Positions 7,857 to 16,978 of a stretch of DNA of 64,000 nucleotides are shown here, piece by piece; the first letter of the stretch is position 1, and each line of letters starts with the position of its first letter. The notes under the pieces are model-generated. The model was not told the origin of the DNA and searched no databases. It was given only the letters and a program-made list of their open reading frames with translations. The DNA lies in contig JAEESW010000007.1 of assembly GCA_016290135.1 (NCBI GenBank), forward strand, positions 21,881 through 85,880, in the 5' to 3' direction. The position numbers and the translations under genes are program-made. The stretch is from a bacterium (GTDB lineage: Bacteria > UBP6 > UBA1177).

Positions 7857-8927
7857 ATGCAGCAGCGCAAGATCATTCATGTCGATATGGACGCCTTCTT
7901 CGTTTCGGTGGAGGAGCACGATAACCCCGATCTGAAAGGGCATCCCGTTGTTGTAGGGCATGACGGCCCGCGCGGAGTAGTCGCTACTGCCAACTATACG
8001 GCCCGCAAATTCGGGATACATTCTGCTCTTCCTATCGTCACGGCGCACCGTTTGTGCAAAGATCTCATCGTCGTCGAAGGCAGGTATTCGCGCTACAAGG
8101 AAATTTCGGAGCAGATACGGAATATTTTCAGGGAATACACTGATATGATCGAGCCTTTGAGTCTGGATGAGGCCTTTTTGGATGTGACGCGCAATAAAAA
8201 GGGGATCCCTCTGGCCGTCGATATCGCTTCAGAGATCAAGAAGCGGATATTTGAGGATACCGGACTCACCGCTTCTGCAGGGGTAAGCTACTGCAAGTTT
8301 CTCGCCAAGATCGCAAGCGACTACCGCAAACCAGACGGACTCTGCACGATCCACCCCGACCGAGCGCTTAAGTTCATCGACAAACTGAAAGTGGAACAGT
8401 TCTGGGGAGTAGGCGAAAAGACGGCTCAGCATCTGCACAAAATGGGAGTGTTCACCGGGCGGGAGCTTCGTGAAGTGCCGCTTGAAGTCTTGACGCGCGA
8501 GTTCGGAAAGACAGGGCGGATCTTCTACGATTTTGCGAGAGGAATCGACGGGCGTCCCGTCGTCACGGAGTTCGTCCGCAAGTCGCTCGGATGTGAGCAC
8601 ACTTACCCGAAAGATCTCGAAAGCGGCGAAGAGATGGCGCGGGAGCTCTCTCTTTTGGCTGAAGAATTGTCCGAAAGGCTGAAGAAACACGGCTTTACAG
8701 GCAGATCCCTTGTGTTGAAGATAAAATACAGCGATTTCAGGCAGACGACGCACTGCCGCACAGGGAGTAAGCCGATAGAGACTTTTGACGAGATCCTTTC
8801 CCTTACAAAGGATCTGCTTGAGGAAGTCGACGTGCGGCATCCGGTAAGGCTTCTGGGGCTTTCTGTAGCGAATCCTCTCCTGACAGAAGATCCGCAGACG
8901 CCGCAGCAGATGACTTTTGACTGGTAA
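7857..8927 (+). CDS. dinB: DNA polymerase IV (DinB, Y-family)
   Basis: A 356-residue error-prone translesion polymerase of the usual family length. The palm carries HVDMDAFF (Asp10, metal-binding) and SLDEAFLDV (Asp104 and Glu105). The little-finger part continues to residue ~340. It ends TPQQMTFDW, resembling a C-terminal beta-clamp-binding tail, although a canonical clamp motif is not clear. In most bacteria dinB is under LexA. Here a TetR-type palindrome lies immediately upstream and no LexA-like box was seen. The ogt gene follows within five bases, giving a small DNA-damage pair inside the redox regulon. Confidence 0.93.
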   Translation: MQQRKIIHVDMDAFFVSVEEHDNPDLKGHPVVVGHDGPRGVVATANYTARKFGIHSALPIVTAHRLCKDLIVVEGRYSRYKEISEQIRNIFREYTDMIEPLSLDEAFLDVTRNKKGIPLAVDIASEIKKRIFEDTGLTASAGVSYCKFLAKIASDYRKPDGLCTIHPDRALKFIDKLKVEQFWGVGEKTAQHLHKMGVFTGRELREVPLEVLTREFGKTGRIFYDFARGIDGRPVVTEFVRKSLGCEHTYPKDLESGEEMARELSLLAEELSERLKKHGFTGRSLVLKIKYSDFRQTTHCRTGSKPIETFDEILSLTKDLLEEVDVRHPVRLLGLSVANPLLTEDPQTPQQMTFDW

Positions 8928-8931
8928 AAAT

Positions 8932-9444
8932 ATGGAAGGAAATGTTTTCAAGCGCATTTACCGCACGCCTAAGGGGCTCGATGATCTCATCATGGTCTCA
9001 GAGGGCGGGATCCTCACCGGATTGAGCTTTTTTGACTGCGCTGATAATAAAATTGAGTGCGAGGAGAAGGAACTTCCCGTATTCCGCGATACAAAAAAGT
9101 GGCTCGATATCTATTTTTCAGGGAAATCGCCTGATTTTATGCCGGAATTCAAAATAAATGACTTGACACCTTTCAGGAAGGAAGTTTCCGATATCATGCT
9201 CTCTATTCCCTTTGGAAAAACGATGACTTACGGCGGGATCGCGGCACTTGTCGCACAGAAGCGCGGCATCAAAAAAATGTCGGCTCAGGCCGTGGGCGGC
9301 GCTGTGGGCTGGAACCCTCTCTGCATAATAGTGCCGTGCCACCGCGTCCTTGGCGCAGACAAAAGCCTTACCGGTTACGGCGGCGGCATCAAAAACAAGA
9401 TCGCGCTTCTTGAACTCGAAGGTATTGAGTTCAGAAAACCGTAA
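8932..9444 (+). CDS. ogt: Methylated-DNA--protein-cysteine methyltransferase
   Basis: A 170-residue suicide DNA-repair protein that removes O6-alkyl groups from guanine. The acceptor motif PCHRVLG (Cys136) is intact, followed by LTGYGGG; the winged-helix core is SIPFGKTMTYGGIA. The chosen start is the ATG at 8932, four bases after dinB stops. An in-frame ATG at 8917, inside dinB, is the alternative, and neither has a good Shine-Dalgarno, which suggests translational coupling. It is cotranscribed with dinB. Ending 184 bp before the tetR-like gene, it closes the regulated block. Confidence 0.92.
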   Translation: MEGNVFKRIYRTPKGLDDLIMVSEGGILTGLSFFDCADNKIECEEKELPVFRDTKKWLDIYFSGKSPDFMPEFKINDLTPFRKEVSDIMLSIPFGKTMTYGGIAALVAQKRGIKKMSAQAVGGAVGWNPLCIIVPCHRVLGADKSLTGYGGGIKNKIALLELEGIEFRKP

Positions 9445-9490
9445 AACTTGCACTGTCTCAATAAGCTCTTGCGATGTTCTGCTAAATAAC

Positions 9491-9560
9491 TGACACGGTG
9501 TCAAAATAAAAATTGACACCGTGTCAGAATTCATATAGCCTCGTTTCTGACAGGGTGTCA
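9491..9560. promoter_or_regulatory. Three-operator array B upstream of the TetR-like gene
   Basis: TGACACGGTGTCA (9491-9503), TGACACCGTGTCA (9514-9526, same palindrome on the other strand) and the one-mismatch TGACAGGGTGTCA (9548-9560). Spacings of 23 and 34 bp are identical to array A, and the intervening bases are nearly identical. TTGACA (9513) and TATAGC (9534) are kept in the same places. This suggests autoregulation of the regulator. Confidence 0.78.
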
Positions 9561-9628
9561 AAATGCGAAGATGCTGTGTTCAGGATGATTCGATGCCGGT
9601 TATAAACAAATGATCATAGGAGGAAAAA

Positions 9629-10255
9629 ATGCCGAGAGCTTCTGAGGAACGGACTTCAGCACGCAGGGAAGAGATCGTTGATGCTTGTGAAAATCTTTAT
9701 CAGACGATGAGATTCGAAGATGTCACTTTGAAGCAGATCGGAGCTGCGACGACCTTGACTCGGACTGCGATATACAGCTATTTTCAGACTAAAGAGGAGA
9801 TCTTTCTTGCTCTTTTGCAGCGTGAATACAGTAAATGGATCGCTGAACTCGGGGAGATCGAGAAGTCGAAAGTCAAATTTACGGCTCCCAAACTTGCCGG
9901 AATGCTGGCTCGTTCGCTTCAAAACAGGGTGCAGCTGCTGAAACTGCTCAGCATGAACCTCTATGCGATCGAGGAAAACAGCCGCGATGCAAATCTGATC
10001 GAGTTCAAAAAAGTCTATAAAGCCTCTGTCGATGCTGTTGACAGGTGTTTCAGAAAGCTGAGACCGAAAGCCGCTCCGGCTGAGAGCTACGACTTCACTT
10101 ATCAGTTTTTTCCTTTTATTTACGGCATCTATCCTTATGTTTTTCCATCTGACAAACAGATCCGCGCGATGAAGACAGCGGGTATGAAACTCAAAAAACG
10201 GACGGTCTATAAGCTTGCGTACCCTGCGATCCTGAATTTACTCGAAAAAAAATAA
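9629..10255 (+). CDS. TetR/AcrR-family transcriptional regulator
   Basis: A 208-residue regulator with an N-terminal TetR helix-turn-helix (about residues 11-56, ending RTAIYSYFQTKEEIF) and a variable all-helical ligand domain whose effector cannot be read. The ATG at 9629 follows AGGAGG. It is preceded by operator array B, and the same palindrome is found before four or more other transcripts upstream. The simplest reading is a local repressor controlling itself and the 2.5-9.4 kb genes. The ligand is probably a small electrophile, quinone or aromatic compound, judging from the target genes; that is inference. Confidence 0.88.
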   Translation: MPRASEERTSARREEIVDACENLYQTMRFEDVTLKQIGAATTLTRTAIYSYFQTKEEIFLALLQREYSKWIAELGEIEKSKVKFTAPKLAGMLARSLQNRVQLLKLLSMNLYAIEENSRDANLIEFKKVYKASVDAVDRCFRKLRPKAAPAESYDFTYQFFPFIYGIYPYVFPSDKQIRAMKTAGMKLKKRTVYKLAYPAILNLLEKK

Positions 10256-10307
10256 AAACCGGATAGAATTCTTTGTTTTTTTCTTTGATTCTTTGTTGAG
10301 GTTACAA

Positions 10308-13300
10308 ATGAAAAGGATTTTTTTTGCATTCGCGATCCTTCTCGGCATCGTCTCTTTAAGCGGCGCTGAGCTTTTTTACGATGACGGGACACGCGTTCCG
10401 ATGAAAAAATCAGAGGAATTGAGTGCGGTCAAAACCAAAGCTTCGGATGCGGAAAAGCAGAAAGGGGCAGTCTACGGCATGAATACCGGACGCTATGTCT
10501 ACTCTTTCGTGAGCGGCAGGAAAGGCGGATACGGTCTTCCTGTTTATTTTCTGGGAGAAACACCGGTCGTTGCGGAAAGCAGGATTTTCTGGCGTGGTGA
10601 GAACTCCGTCGAATATATGGAAGAAAAGTACGGGATGAAGCTCTCCGAAATATTGCCGAGTTATGCGCTCTACTCCTTTTCTATCGAGGGGGACAGCGTT
10701 GAGATCTCCGAAAAGATAGTGAAAAACGGCGACGGTTACGCGTTCCCGGATCTAGTGCGCGAAACGACCATAAATTTCGTGCCGGCAAGTTCACCGGCTG
10801 ATCCTTATTTCAATATGCAGTGGCATCTGAAAAACACAGGAACGGCTACATTCCATTATAGCAACGCCGATCTCGACAGACCTGTCGTGGCAAATGCCGA
10901 CGTGAAATTCCTTCAGGCGCTCGAATTCCTGCACAACAACAATTTTGAGGTCGATACGAATACGAAGATCGCGATAATGGACAGCGGTGTTTCGCCTGAT
11001 CATGAAGATCTGACGAATCTTGATGCCGGTTGGGATGCTTTGGAGAATAAGGAAGGCGGTTATCCTAACGATGTTTTTGTGACCGGTGACGACCACGGAA
11101 CGCAGTGTGCCGGTGTCAGCGCAGGTGCCGGAAATGATATCGGAATGAGCGGAGTATGTCCGTGGTGCAGGATCTATCCTTTGAGATGGATCAGCGGACA
11201 GACTTCTGCGCACTCTTCTTCCGATATGCTCGCGGTTTACGAAAGATATCTTGCAGATCCTGATATCACCACGATAAACTGCAGTTTCGGACCGACTGCC
11301 CAGAACGGTGTCTCCTATGTTTACCCCGATGAGATCACGGCGATCAGGAGTTTCATGCAGAACGGAAGAAACGGAAAAGGAGGAGTTGTCGTCTATTCAT
11401 CGGGAAACGACAATGTCGATTCTTCTTACAAACGCTATCTTGAGTATGATTTCAAATTTAAAAGAAACGGTGTCGAAGTTACAAACAGAGTCGTTACCGT
11501 AAACGCGACGACAGCATGGGACACGAAAGCGGAATACTCGAATTACGGCTATGCATCGACTGTTTCTGCTCCTTCGCGTTCGAACGGACCGATGGTAGGT
11601 ATTGCGACGGCTACGATCCCCGGTCACGGAGAGTATCCGGCAGCCGGCTCGGATTACACGCGTCTTTTCAGCGGAACTTCTGCAGCGGCTCCCGTAGTTT
11701 CGGGTCTTTTCGGCGTTATATTCAGCGTAAATCCTGAGCTTACGCTTGAAGAAGCAGTGGAGATCCTCAAGCAGAGTGCCGATAAAATCAATCCGGAAAC
11801 AGGTTTCTGGGATGAGAACGGTTTCAGTGTGAAATACGGCTACGGCAGGGTGAATCTTGAAAAAGCCGTGCGTCTCGCCAAAGGTTTTACGATGTGCGGA
11901 AATGTTACAGGCGAGGTTTGCGGAAACCATCTCGACGATGACTGCGACGGCTATGTCGATGAAGGGTGTTCTTCACCGCTTCCTGCCGGAAATCCCTGTT
12001 CAACGGATGCCGACTGTGTGAGCGGCCCGTGGAAGGCTTCTGATGTCAAATGCCTGACCTCGCGTGAAGCGTGGGTATTTAGAGGCGGATACTGTTTCGT
12101 TAAATCAACTCTTTATTCCCCGAGTCTGATCTATTCCTTTGCGCCGTGTCCCGACGGAACAAAGATCCTCGGCGGCAGAGAAAATGACTACGACTATTAC
12201 TGCGCGCTCGAATGTAACAGAGAACATCCGTGTCAGAGAGAAGGATATTACTGCACAGACGATGTCCTCGGTATCTGTGTGCCGCTCTGTTCGAGCGATT
12301 CTGACTGCACTGAAGGTTATTCATGCAGCGACAGCGGACACTGCACTTCGGTGTGCGGAAACGGCCGGATCGATGACGGCGAAGCCTGCGACAACGGCGA
12401 CGACAACGGTGCGCTGTACTGCGCTTACGGTGAGTCCAGCTGCACTGTCTGCACCTCGGAATGTCAGGAGACGGCAGGAAAGACTTCATTCTGCGGTGAC
12501 TGGAAGATCGATCCTCACAATGGCGAAGAATGCGATAAAGGTTATTACAACAACGGGAATCTGAACTGTACTTACGGAGAGATGAGCTGCACTGTATGCA
12601 CATCTGACTGCAGGGAAACTGCCGGAACGATCTCCTACTGCGGCGACGGAGTCGCAAACTCTGGCTATGAGACCTGCGACGACGGCTCCGACAACGGCAG
12701 GACCGACTGCACCTACGGAGAACACTCCTGCACAGTCTGCACGACAGGATGCCAGCGCGCCTCAGGTGCAACTTCCTACTGCGGCGACAGCAGGATCGAC
12801 GGAACAAACGGGGAGGTCTGTGACAACGGTTCCGACAACGGCAGAACGGCATGTGCTTACGGCGAACACTCCTGCACAGTCTGTACGACAGGCTGCAAAC
12901 CAGTGGAAGGCACGATCTCCTACTGCGGCGACGGCAGGATCGATGCGGCAAACGGGGAGACCTGCGACGATCCTGCAACAAACGGACAAAAGGACTGCGC
13001 TTACGGCGAAGAGAGCTGCACGGTCTGCACGAGTACCTGCGTCACGGCATCAGGCACGACCTCTTTCTGCGGTGACGGAACGGTCGACAGCGCAAACGGC
13101 GAAGCCTGCGACAACGGTTTTGACAACGGCAGAACAAACTGCGCTTACGGTGAGACCGGCTGTAATGTCTGCACGAACGAATGTCTGATCGAGGTCGGAA
13201 CGACTTCCTACTGCGGCGACGGATATGTGGATGCCGAAGGCGGTGAGATCTGCGATGACGGAGATGATAACGGAAGTAACGGTCTTTGCACTTCGGAATG

Positions 13301-13562
13301 TAAAGAGGAAGTTCCCGACGAAGGCGACACTGTTCCCGACGAAGGCGACACTGTTCCCGACGAAGGCGACACTGTTCCCGACGAAGGCGATACCGCTCCC
13401 GACGAAGGCGACACTTCTGAAGAAAATTCGGACAGCACGGAAGTTATCTCTGACGAAGATGCTGAAGCCGGTGATAACCCGGAGGGATCTTCCTCAGACG
13501 ATGGAGAGATGCGCGGAGATGAAACGAAAAAAAGCGGAGGCTGTTCGCTCCTTGTGTTATAA
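10308..13562 (+). CDS. Secreted subtilisin-like (S8) protease with DUF4215-like Cys-rich repeats
   Basis: A 1084-residue exported protease. Signal peptide is about 1-20, and a pro-region runs to ~165. The S8 catalytic triad is Asp225 (IAIMDSG), His263 (GDDHGT) and Ser458 (SGTSAAAP), with the oxyanion Asn in SSGND (~367). A MopE-like CGNHLDDDCDG motif follows at ~545, then a Cys-rich part with seven ~45-residue repeats of the type CGDGRID..NGE.CDNG...C.YGE.SCTVC. Next come five VPDEGDT repeats, an acidic stretch, and the terminal KKSGGCSLLVL. The ATG at 10308 follows GAGG. It is a tandem paralogue of the next gene. A role in extracellular protein degradation is inferred. Confidence 0.9.
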   Translation: MKRIFFAFAILLGIVSLSGAELFYDDGTRVPMKKSEELSAVKTKASDAEKQKGAVYGMNTGRYVYSFVSGRKGGYGLPVYFLGETPVVAESRIFWRGENSVEYMEEKYGMKLSEILPSYALYSFSIEGDSVEISEKIVKNGDGYAFPDLVRETTINFVPASSPADPYFNMQWHLKNTGTATFHYSNADLDRPVVANADVKFLQALEFLHNNNFEVDTNTKIAIMDSGVSPDHEDLTNLDAGWDALENKEGGYPNDVFVTGDDHGTQCAGVSAGAGNDIGMSGVCPWCRIYPLRWISGQTSAHSSSDMLAVYERYLADPDITTINCSFGPTAQNGVSYVYPDEITAIRSFMQNGRNGKGGVVVYSSGNDNVDSSYKRYLEYDFKFKRNGVEVTNRVVTVNATTAWDTKAEYSNYGYASTVSAPSRSNGPMVGIATATIPGHGEYPAAGSDYTRLFSGTSAAAPVVSGLFGVIFSVNPELTLEEAVEILKQSADKINPETGFWDENGFSVKYGYGRVNLEKAVRLAKGFTMCGNVTGEVCGNHLDDDCDGYVDEGCSSPLPAGNPCSTDADCVSGPWKASDVKCLTSREAWVFRGGYCFVKSTLYSPSLIYSFAPCPDGTKILGGRENDYDYYCALECNREHPCQREGYYCTDDVLGICVPLCSSDSDCTEGYSCSDSGHCTSVCGNGRIDDGEACDNGDDNGALYCAYGESSCTVCTSECQETAGKTSFCGDWKIDPHNGEECDKGYYNNGNLNCTYGEMSCTVCTSDCRETAGTISYCGDGVANSGYETCDDGSDNGRTDCTYGEHSCTVCTTGCQRASGATSYCGDSRIDGTNGEVCDNGSDNGRTACAYGEHSCTVCTTGCKPVEGTISYCGDGRIDAANGETCDDPATNGQKDCAYGEESCTVCTSTCVTASGTTSFCGDGTVDSANGEACDNGFDNGRTNCAYGETGCNVCTNECLIEVGTTSYCGDGYVDAEGGEICDDGDDNGSNGLCTSECKEEVPDEGDTVPDEGDTVPDEGDTVPDEGDTAPDEGDTSEENSDSTEVISDEDAEAGDNPEGSSSDDGEMRGDETKKSGGCSLLVL
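12355..13310 (+). repeat. Seven tandem DUF4215-like Cys-rich coding repeats
   Basis: Within the first protease, seven units each begin with C-G-[DN]-x and carry a CDNG-type and a SCTVC-type block. The last unit is short. The nucleotide copies are very similar, so copy-number change by recombination is likely. Confidence 0.8.
13311..13415 (+). repeat. Five 21-bp tandem repeats coding VPDEGDT
   Basis: Five 21-bp units beginning at 13311, 13332, 13353, 13374 and 13395. The first three are identical in sequence; the fourth and fifth carry point changes, the last giving APDEGDT. They form an acidic spacer near the protease C-terminus and look prone to slippage. Confidence 0.85.
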
Positions 13563-13623
13563 AATGCTCGAAAAAAATAAAAATATTATATGATAACTGG
13601 TTTTTTGATTGCAGAGGTTTAAG

Positions 13624-16179
13624 ATGAAAAAAATCTTTTTTGCGTTTTTAATCTTTTTTAGTGCGCTCGTTGTGAGCGGTGCTGAGCTTTTTTACAGCAA
13701 CGGAAGCAGTATTTCCATCGCAAAGGCGGAGAACTACAGCGTCATCAAAAGTGCTCCTTCGGCAGTTTTTGCTCCTAAAAACGAGCTTTACCGGCTGAAT
13801 ACCGGAAGCAGTGTCTACTCTTTCGTCATCGGGAACGGAGGGGAACTTCCGGTCTATTTTCTTGGCGATATGCCGGTCGTTGCTGAACGGATGATCTTCT
13901 GGCGCGGGGAAAAAGCGGTCGAATATATTGAGAAAAAATACGGGCTCAGACTTGTCGAAATAATGCCTTCTTATCCGCTTTACGTCTTTGCGGTGAAGGG
14001 GGACAGCGTTGAGACTGCGGAAAAAATCGTGAAAGAGGGCGACGGTTACGCTTTTCCTGACCTCGTGCGCGAAACGACTCTCAGAATGGTGCCGGCGAGC
14101 GCGCCGAAGGATCCTTATTTCGATGTGCAGTGGCATTTGCAGAATACAGGAAAGGTCAAGGATTATCAGGGAAAAGATGTCAGCATCATGAAAAACGCCG
14201 ATACAAAATTCATCCAGATGCTCGAATTCCTGAATTCCAACAATATTGAAGTCGATACTAATACTAAAATTGCGATAATGGATACCGGTATCGTGCCGGA
14301 CCACGAGGATCTCACGAATATCGAACCGGGCTATGACGCTTTGCAGGACAAAGAGGGCGGATATCCCGATATTTCGGAACTCGAAGAGTCTCCTTATGCC
14401 GACTATTATGCTTCAAGTGTCGGTCACGGAACGACTTGCGCAGGTGTCAGCGCAGGTGTCGGAAACGAGATCGGAATGAGCGGTATGTGCCCGTGGTGCA
14501 GGCTTTATCCGGTAAGATATCTCGAAGGTATCTCCGGAACAGCAATGTCGAGCGAGACGACTCTCAAGGCTTATGAAAAATATGTGGCTGACCCTGATAT
14601 TTCAGTAGTAAACTGCAGTTTCGGCCCGGATTCCTCATTCGGAATAATTCCCGTTTCTCCCGATGAGATCGAAACTCACCGCAACTTTATGCAGAACGGT
14701 AGAGGAGGAAAGGGCGGTGTCATCGTATATGCATCAGGAAATGACGGGATCGATTCTTCATACGAGCAGCTCCTCGGCTACGATTTCGTTTTCGAGAGAG
14801 ACGGTGTCGAAGTTACAGACCGTGTAGTTACGGTCAACGCTTCCTCGGCATGGGATATGAGAGTCGAATATTCAAATTACGGGTATTACTCGACTGTAAT
14901 AGCTCCGTCGCTTTCGGAAACTCCGATCGTAGGCATCGCCACGACATCTATTCCCGGTTACGGCGATTACAAAGGAGACTACACCCTTCTGTTTTCCGGG
15001 ACTTCTGCGGCGGCCCCGGTAGTTTCAGGCTTTTTTGGTGCGATATTCAGCATAAATCCTGATCTTACGCTTGAAGAGGCTATAGATATCCTGAAAAAAA
15101 GTGCCGATAAAATCAATCCGGAAACCGGACTTTGGGACAAAAACGGTTTTAGTGTAAAATTCGGCTACGGAAGAGTAAACCTTGAAAAAGCAGCGCGTCT
15201 TGCGGCTGGGTTTACGATGTGTGACGGTGAAAAGGAGGAAAGCTGCGGGAATCATATCGATGATGACTGCGACGGCTTTGTCGATGAAGGCTGCGCCGAT
15301 GAACTTACTGTCGGAAAACCGTGTGAAACGGCTGCCGACTGTCAGACAGACACCCTTGCGGCAGCTGATGCCGAATGTTTGAAAGTGCGCCGTTACTGGA
15401 TCTTTGAAGGCGGTTACTGCGCAGCAAAAAGCGGCAGCTCGCCGTGCCCCGATGGAACAAAGCCTTTGGATGCCACTGATGACAGACAGAATTATATCTG
15501 CGCTCTTGAGTGCAACAGTGTCAAACCTTGCGAAAGGGAGGGGTATTACTGCTCCAACGAGCTTCTCGGAGTCTGTCTGCCTTCTTGTACCGACAATTCA
15601 GGCTGCAACGACGGCTCTTTCTGCAATGATGAGGGCAGATGCGAGAAAATTCCCGGACCGATCGGCGGAAGCTGCTCCAATGATGACGAATGCAATGGCG
15701 AATTTACGACATGCAATATCTGGTTTACAGGCGGATACTGCACGCAGGAGTGTTTCGACAACGAAGATTCCGACTGTCCTGACAATGCAAAGTGTGTGAC
15801 AAACGGAAGACGCCAGACGACATCTTGTCTCGCTTCATGCGCTTCAGACAAAGACTGCAGGACCGGTGAAGGCTACCTCTGCCATCCGAAGATGGGTTCG
15901 AAAAGCGGAGTCTGTTACAGAAAATGCCGCAGCAACAGCGACTGCAGTGATGAAGATGCTGTCTGCAACGAAGACGGTTACTGCGCACTCGAGGACTGGA
16001 AAGGCTGGCCTGAAGAAGAGCCTGAAGAAGGATCTGGAGACGATGACAGTGATGCAGATGCCGGCAGTGATGAAGAAGCGGAAGAAGATGCTTTGTCTGA
16101 CGACGATGCTGCTTCTGATGACGACAGCGGATCCGGACAGAAAAAGAAGAGCGGCGGATGCTCGATCGTTGTGATGTAG
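13624..16179 (+). CDS. Secreted subtilisin-like (S8) protease, second paralogue
   Basis: An 851-residue paralogue of the preceding gene, collinear through the signal peptide, pro-region and catalytic domain. The triad is Asp220 (IAIMDTG), His268 (GHGTTC) and Ser461 (SGTSAAAP). After a MopE-like CGNHIDDDCDG motif, the Cys-rich part differs from its sister. It lacks the DUF4215-like array and has shorter C-x-D/N-x-x-C units (CSNDDEC, CASDKDC, CRSNSDC), then an acidic Asp/Glu/Ser tail and KKKSGGCSIVVM at the C-terminus. The ATG at 13624 follows AGAGG. The conserved terminal tail and duplicated catalytic parts suggest a common export or anchoring route with different surface-binding regions. Confidence 0.9.
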   Translation: MKKIFFAFLIFFSALVVSGAELFYSNGSSISIAKAENYSVIKSAPSAVFAPKNELYRLNTGSSVYSFVIGNGGELPVYFLGDMPVVAERMIFWRGEKAVEYIEKKYGLRLVEIMPSYPLYVFAVKGDSVETAEKIVKEGDGYAFPDLVRETTLRMVPASAPKDPYFDVQWHLQNTGKVKDYQGKDVSIMKNADTKFIQMLEFLNSNNIEVDTNTKIAIMDTGIVPDHEDLTNIEPGYDALQDKEGGYPDISELEESPYADYYASSVGHGTTCAGVSAGVGNEIGMSGMCPWCRLYPVRYLEGISGTAMSSETTLKAYEKYVADPDISVVNCSFGPDSSFGIIPVSPDEIETHRNFMQNGRGGKGGVIVYASGNDGIDSSYEQLLGYDFVFERDGVEVTDRVVTVNASSAWDMRVEYSNYGYYSTVIAPSLSETPIVGIATTSIPGYGDYKGDYTLLFSGTSAAAPVVSGFFGAIFSINPDLTLEEAIDILKKSADKINPETGLWDKNGFSVKFGYGRVNLEKAARLAAGFTMCDGEKEESCGNHIDDDCDGFVDEGCADELTVGKPCETAADCQTDTLAAADAECLKVRRYWIFEGGYCAAKSGSSPCPDGTKPLDATDDRQNYICALECNSVKPCEREGYYCSNELLGVCLPSCTDNSGCNDGSFCNDEGRCEKIPGPIGGSCSNDDECNGEFTTCNIWFTGGYCTQECFDNEDSDCPDNAKCVTNGRRQTTSCLASCASDKDCRTGEGYLCHPKMGSKSGVCYRKCRSNSDCSDEDAVCNEDGYCALEDWKGWPEEEPEEGSGDDDSDADAGSDEEAEEDALSDDDAASDDDSGSGQKKKSGGCSIVVM

Positions 16180-16186
16180 GCCGAAA

Positions 16187-16978
16187 ATGATCTCTCTCAA
16201 AGGAAAAAAAGCTCTCATCACAGGGGCTTCAAGCGGCTTCGGCGCAGATTTTGCGGATATCCTCGCAAAAAAGGGGATGGATCTTGTCATAACGGCGCGG
16301 CGTGAAGAAAAACTCAACGCGCTGAAAGAGAGCATCGTTGAAAAATACGGCGTGAAAGTGCGCGTGATCGTTATGGATCTTTCAGGATTCGGCGCGGCGG
16401 AAAAGCTCTATTCCGAAGTGAAGGATGACAACATCGACATGCTCATAAACAACGCCGGTTACGGAATGTACGACTGGTTCGAGCGGCAGGACGCGGCAAA
16501 ACTTGACAAAATGGTGCAGCTGAACGTCGTTTCCGCTTTTGTTCTGGCCAATCTTTTTGCAAAGGATTTTTCGGCAAAAAATTCGGGATGGATACTCAAT
16601 GTGGCATCGTTTGCAGCATTCAATCCCACTCCGTTTTATGCGGTTTACGGTGCAACGAAGGCATTTCTCATGAATTTTTCGGTCGCGATCCGCACTGAAC
16701 TCAAAAAATGCGGAAAAAACGTCTGTGTCACGGCACTTTGCCCTGGTTTTACTGCCACCGAATTCGTGGAAAGGGCAGGGCAGAAACGCTCGAAACTTCT
16801 TGAGATGATGATCGGCAGAAGCTATCCGGCGGCTGAGGAGGCGATAAACGGTCTTCTCAAAAACAAGCCGATAGTGATGCCGCGTTTTATCAACCGTTTT
16901 GCCGCTTTTTTCCTTCGTTTCCTGCCGAGAAGCATTGCGGCTGATGCGGCGTTCATGTCCATCAGAGATAAAGATTAG
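16187..16978 (+). CDS. Short-chain dehydrogenase/reductase
   Basis: A 263-residue classical SDR. It has the cofactor motif TGASSGFG near the N-terminus, NNAGYG in the middle, and the catalytic Tyr-Lys pair in YAVYGATKAF preceded by a Ser (NVASFAAF region). It resembles DltE/YqjQ-type short-chain dehydrogenases; the substrate is unknown, and NADP preference is suggested by the RR after the second strand. The ATG lies seven bases after the protease stop, so the gene may be read with it. Its 3' end overlaps the convergent helicase gene by 17 bp. Confidence 0.88.
   Translation: MISLKGKKALITGASSGFGADFADILAKKGMDLVITARREEKLNALKESIVEKYGVKVRVIVMDLSGFGAAEKLYSEVKDDNIDMLINNAGYGMYDWFERQDAAKLDKMVQLNVVSAFVLANLFAKDFSAKNSGWILNVASFAAFNPTPFYAVYGATKAFLMNFSVAIRTELKKCGKNVCVTALCPGFTATEFVERAGQKRSKLLEMMIGRSYPAAEEAINGLLKNKPIVMPRFINRFAAFFLRFLPRSIAADAAFMSIRDKD

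Noticed and set aside
2591..9560. CRISPR-like array from the repeated TGACACGGTGTCA
   Set aside because: Copies are single palindromes at promoter positions with irregular kilobase spacing; no spacers or cas genes.
10256..10307. Control of the S8 protease genes by the TetR operators
   Set aside because: No copy of the palindrome lies between the regulator gene and the proteases; read-through cannot be excluded, but no site supports it.
12100..12981. Arg/Ser/Cys-rich open frame antisense to the protease repeats
   Set aside because: The composition is the complement of the Cys-rich repeats; no start context and no homology-like features.
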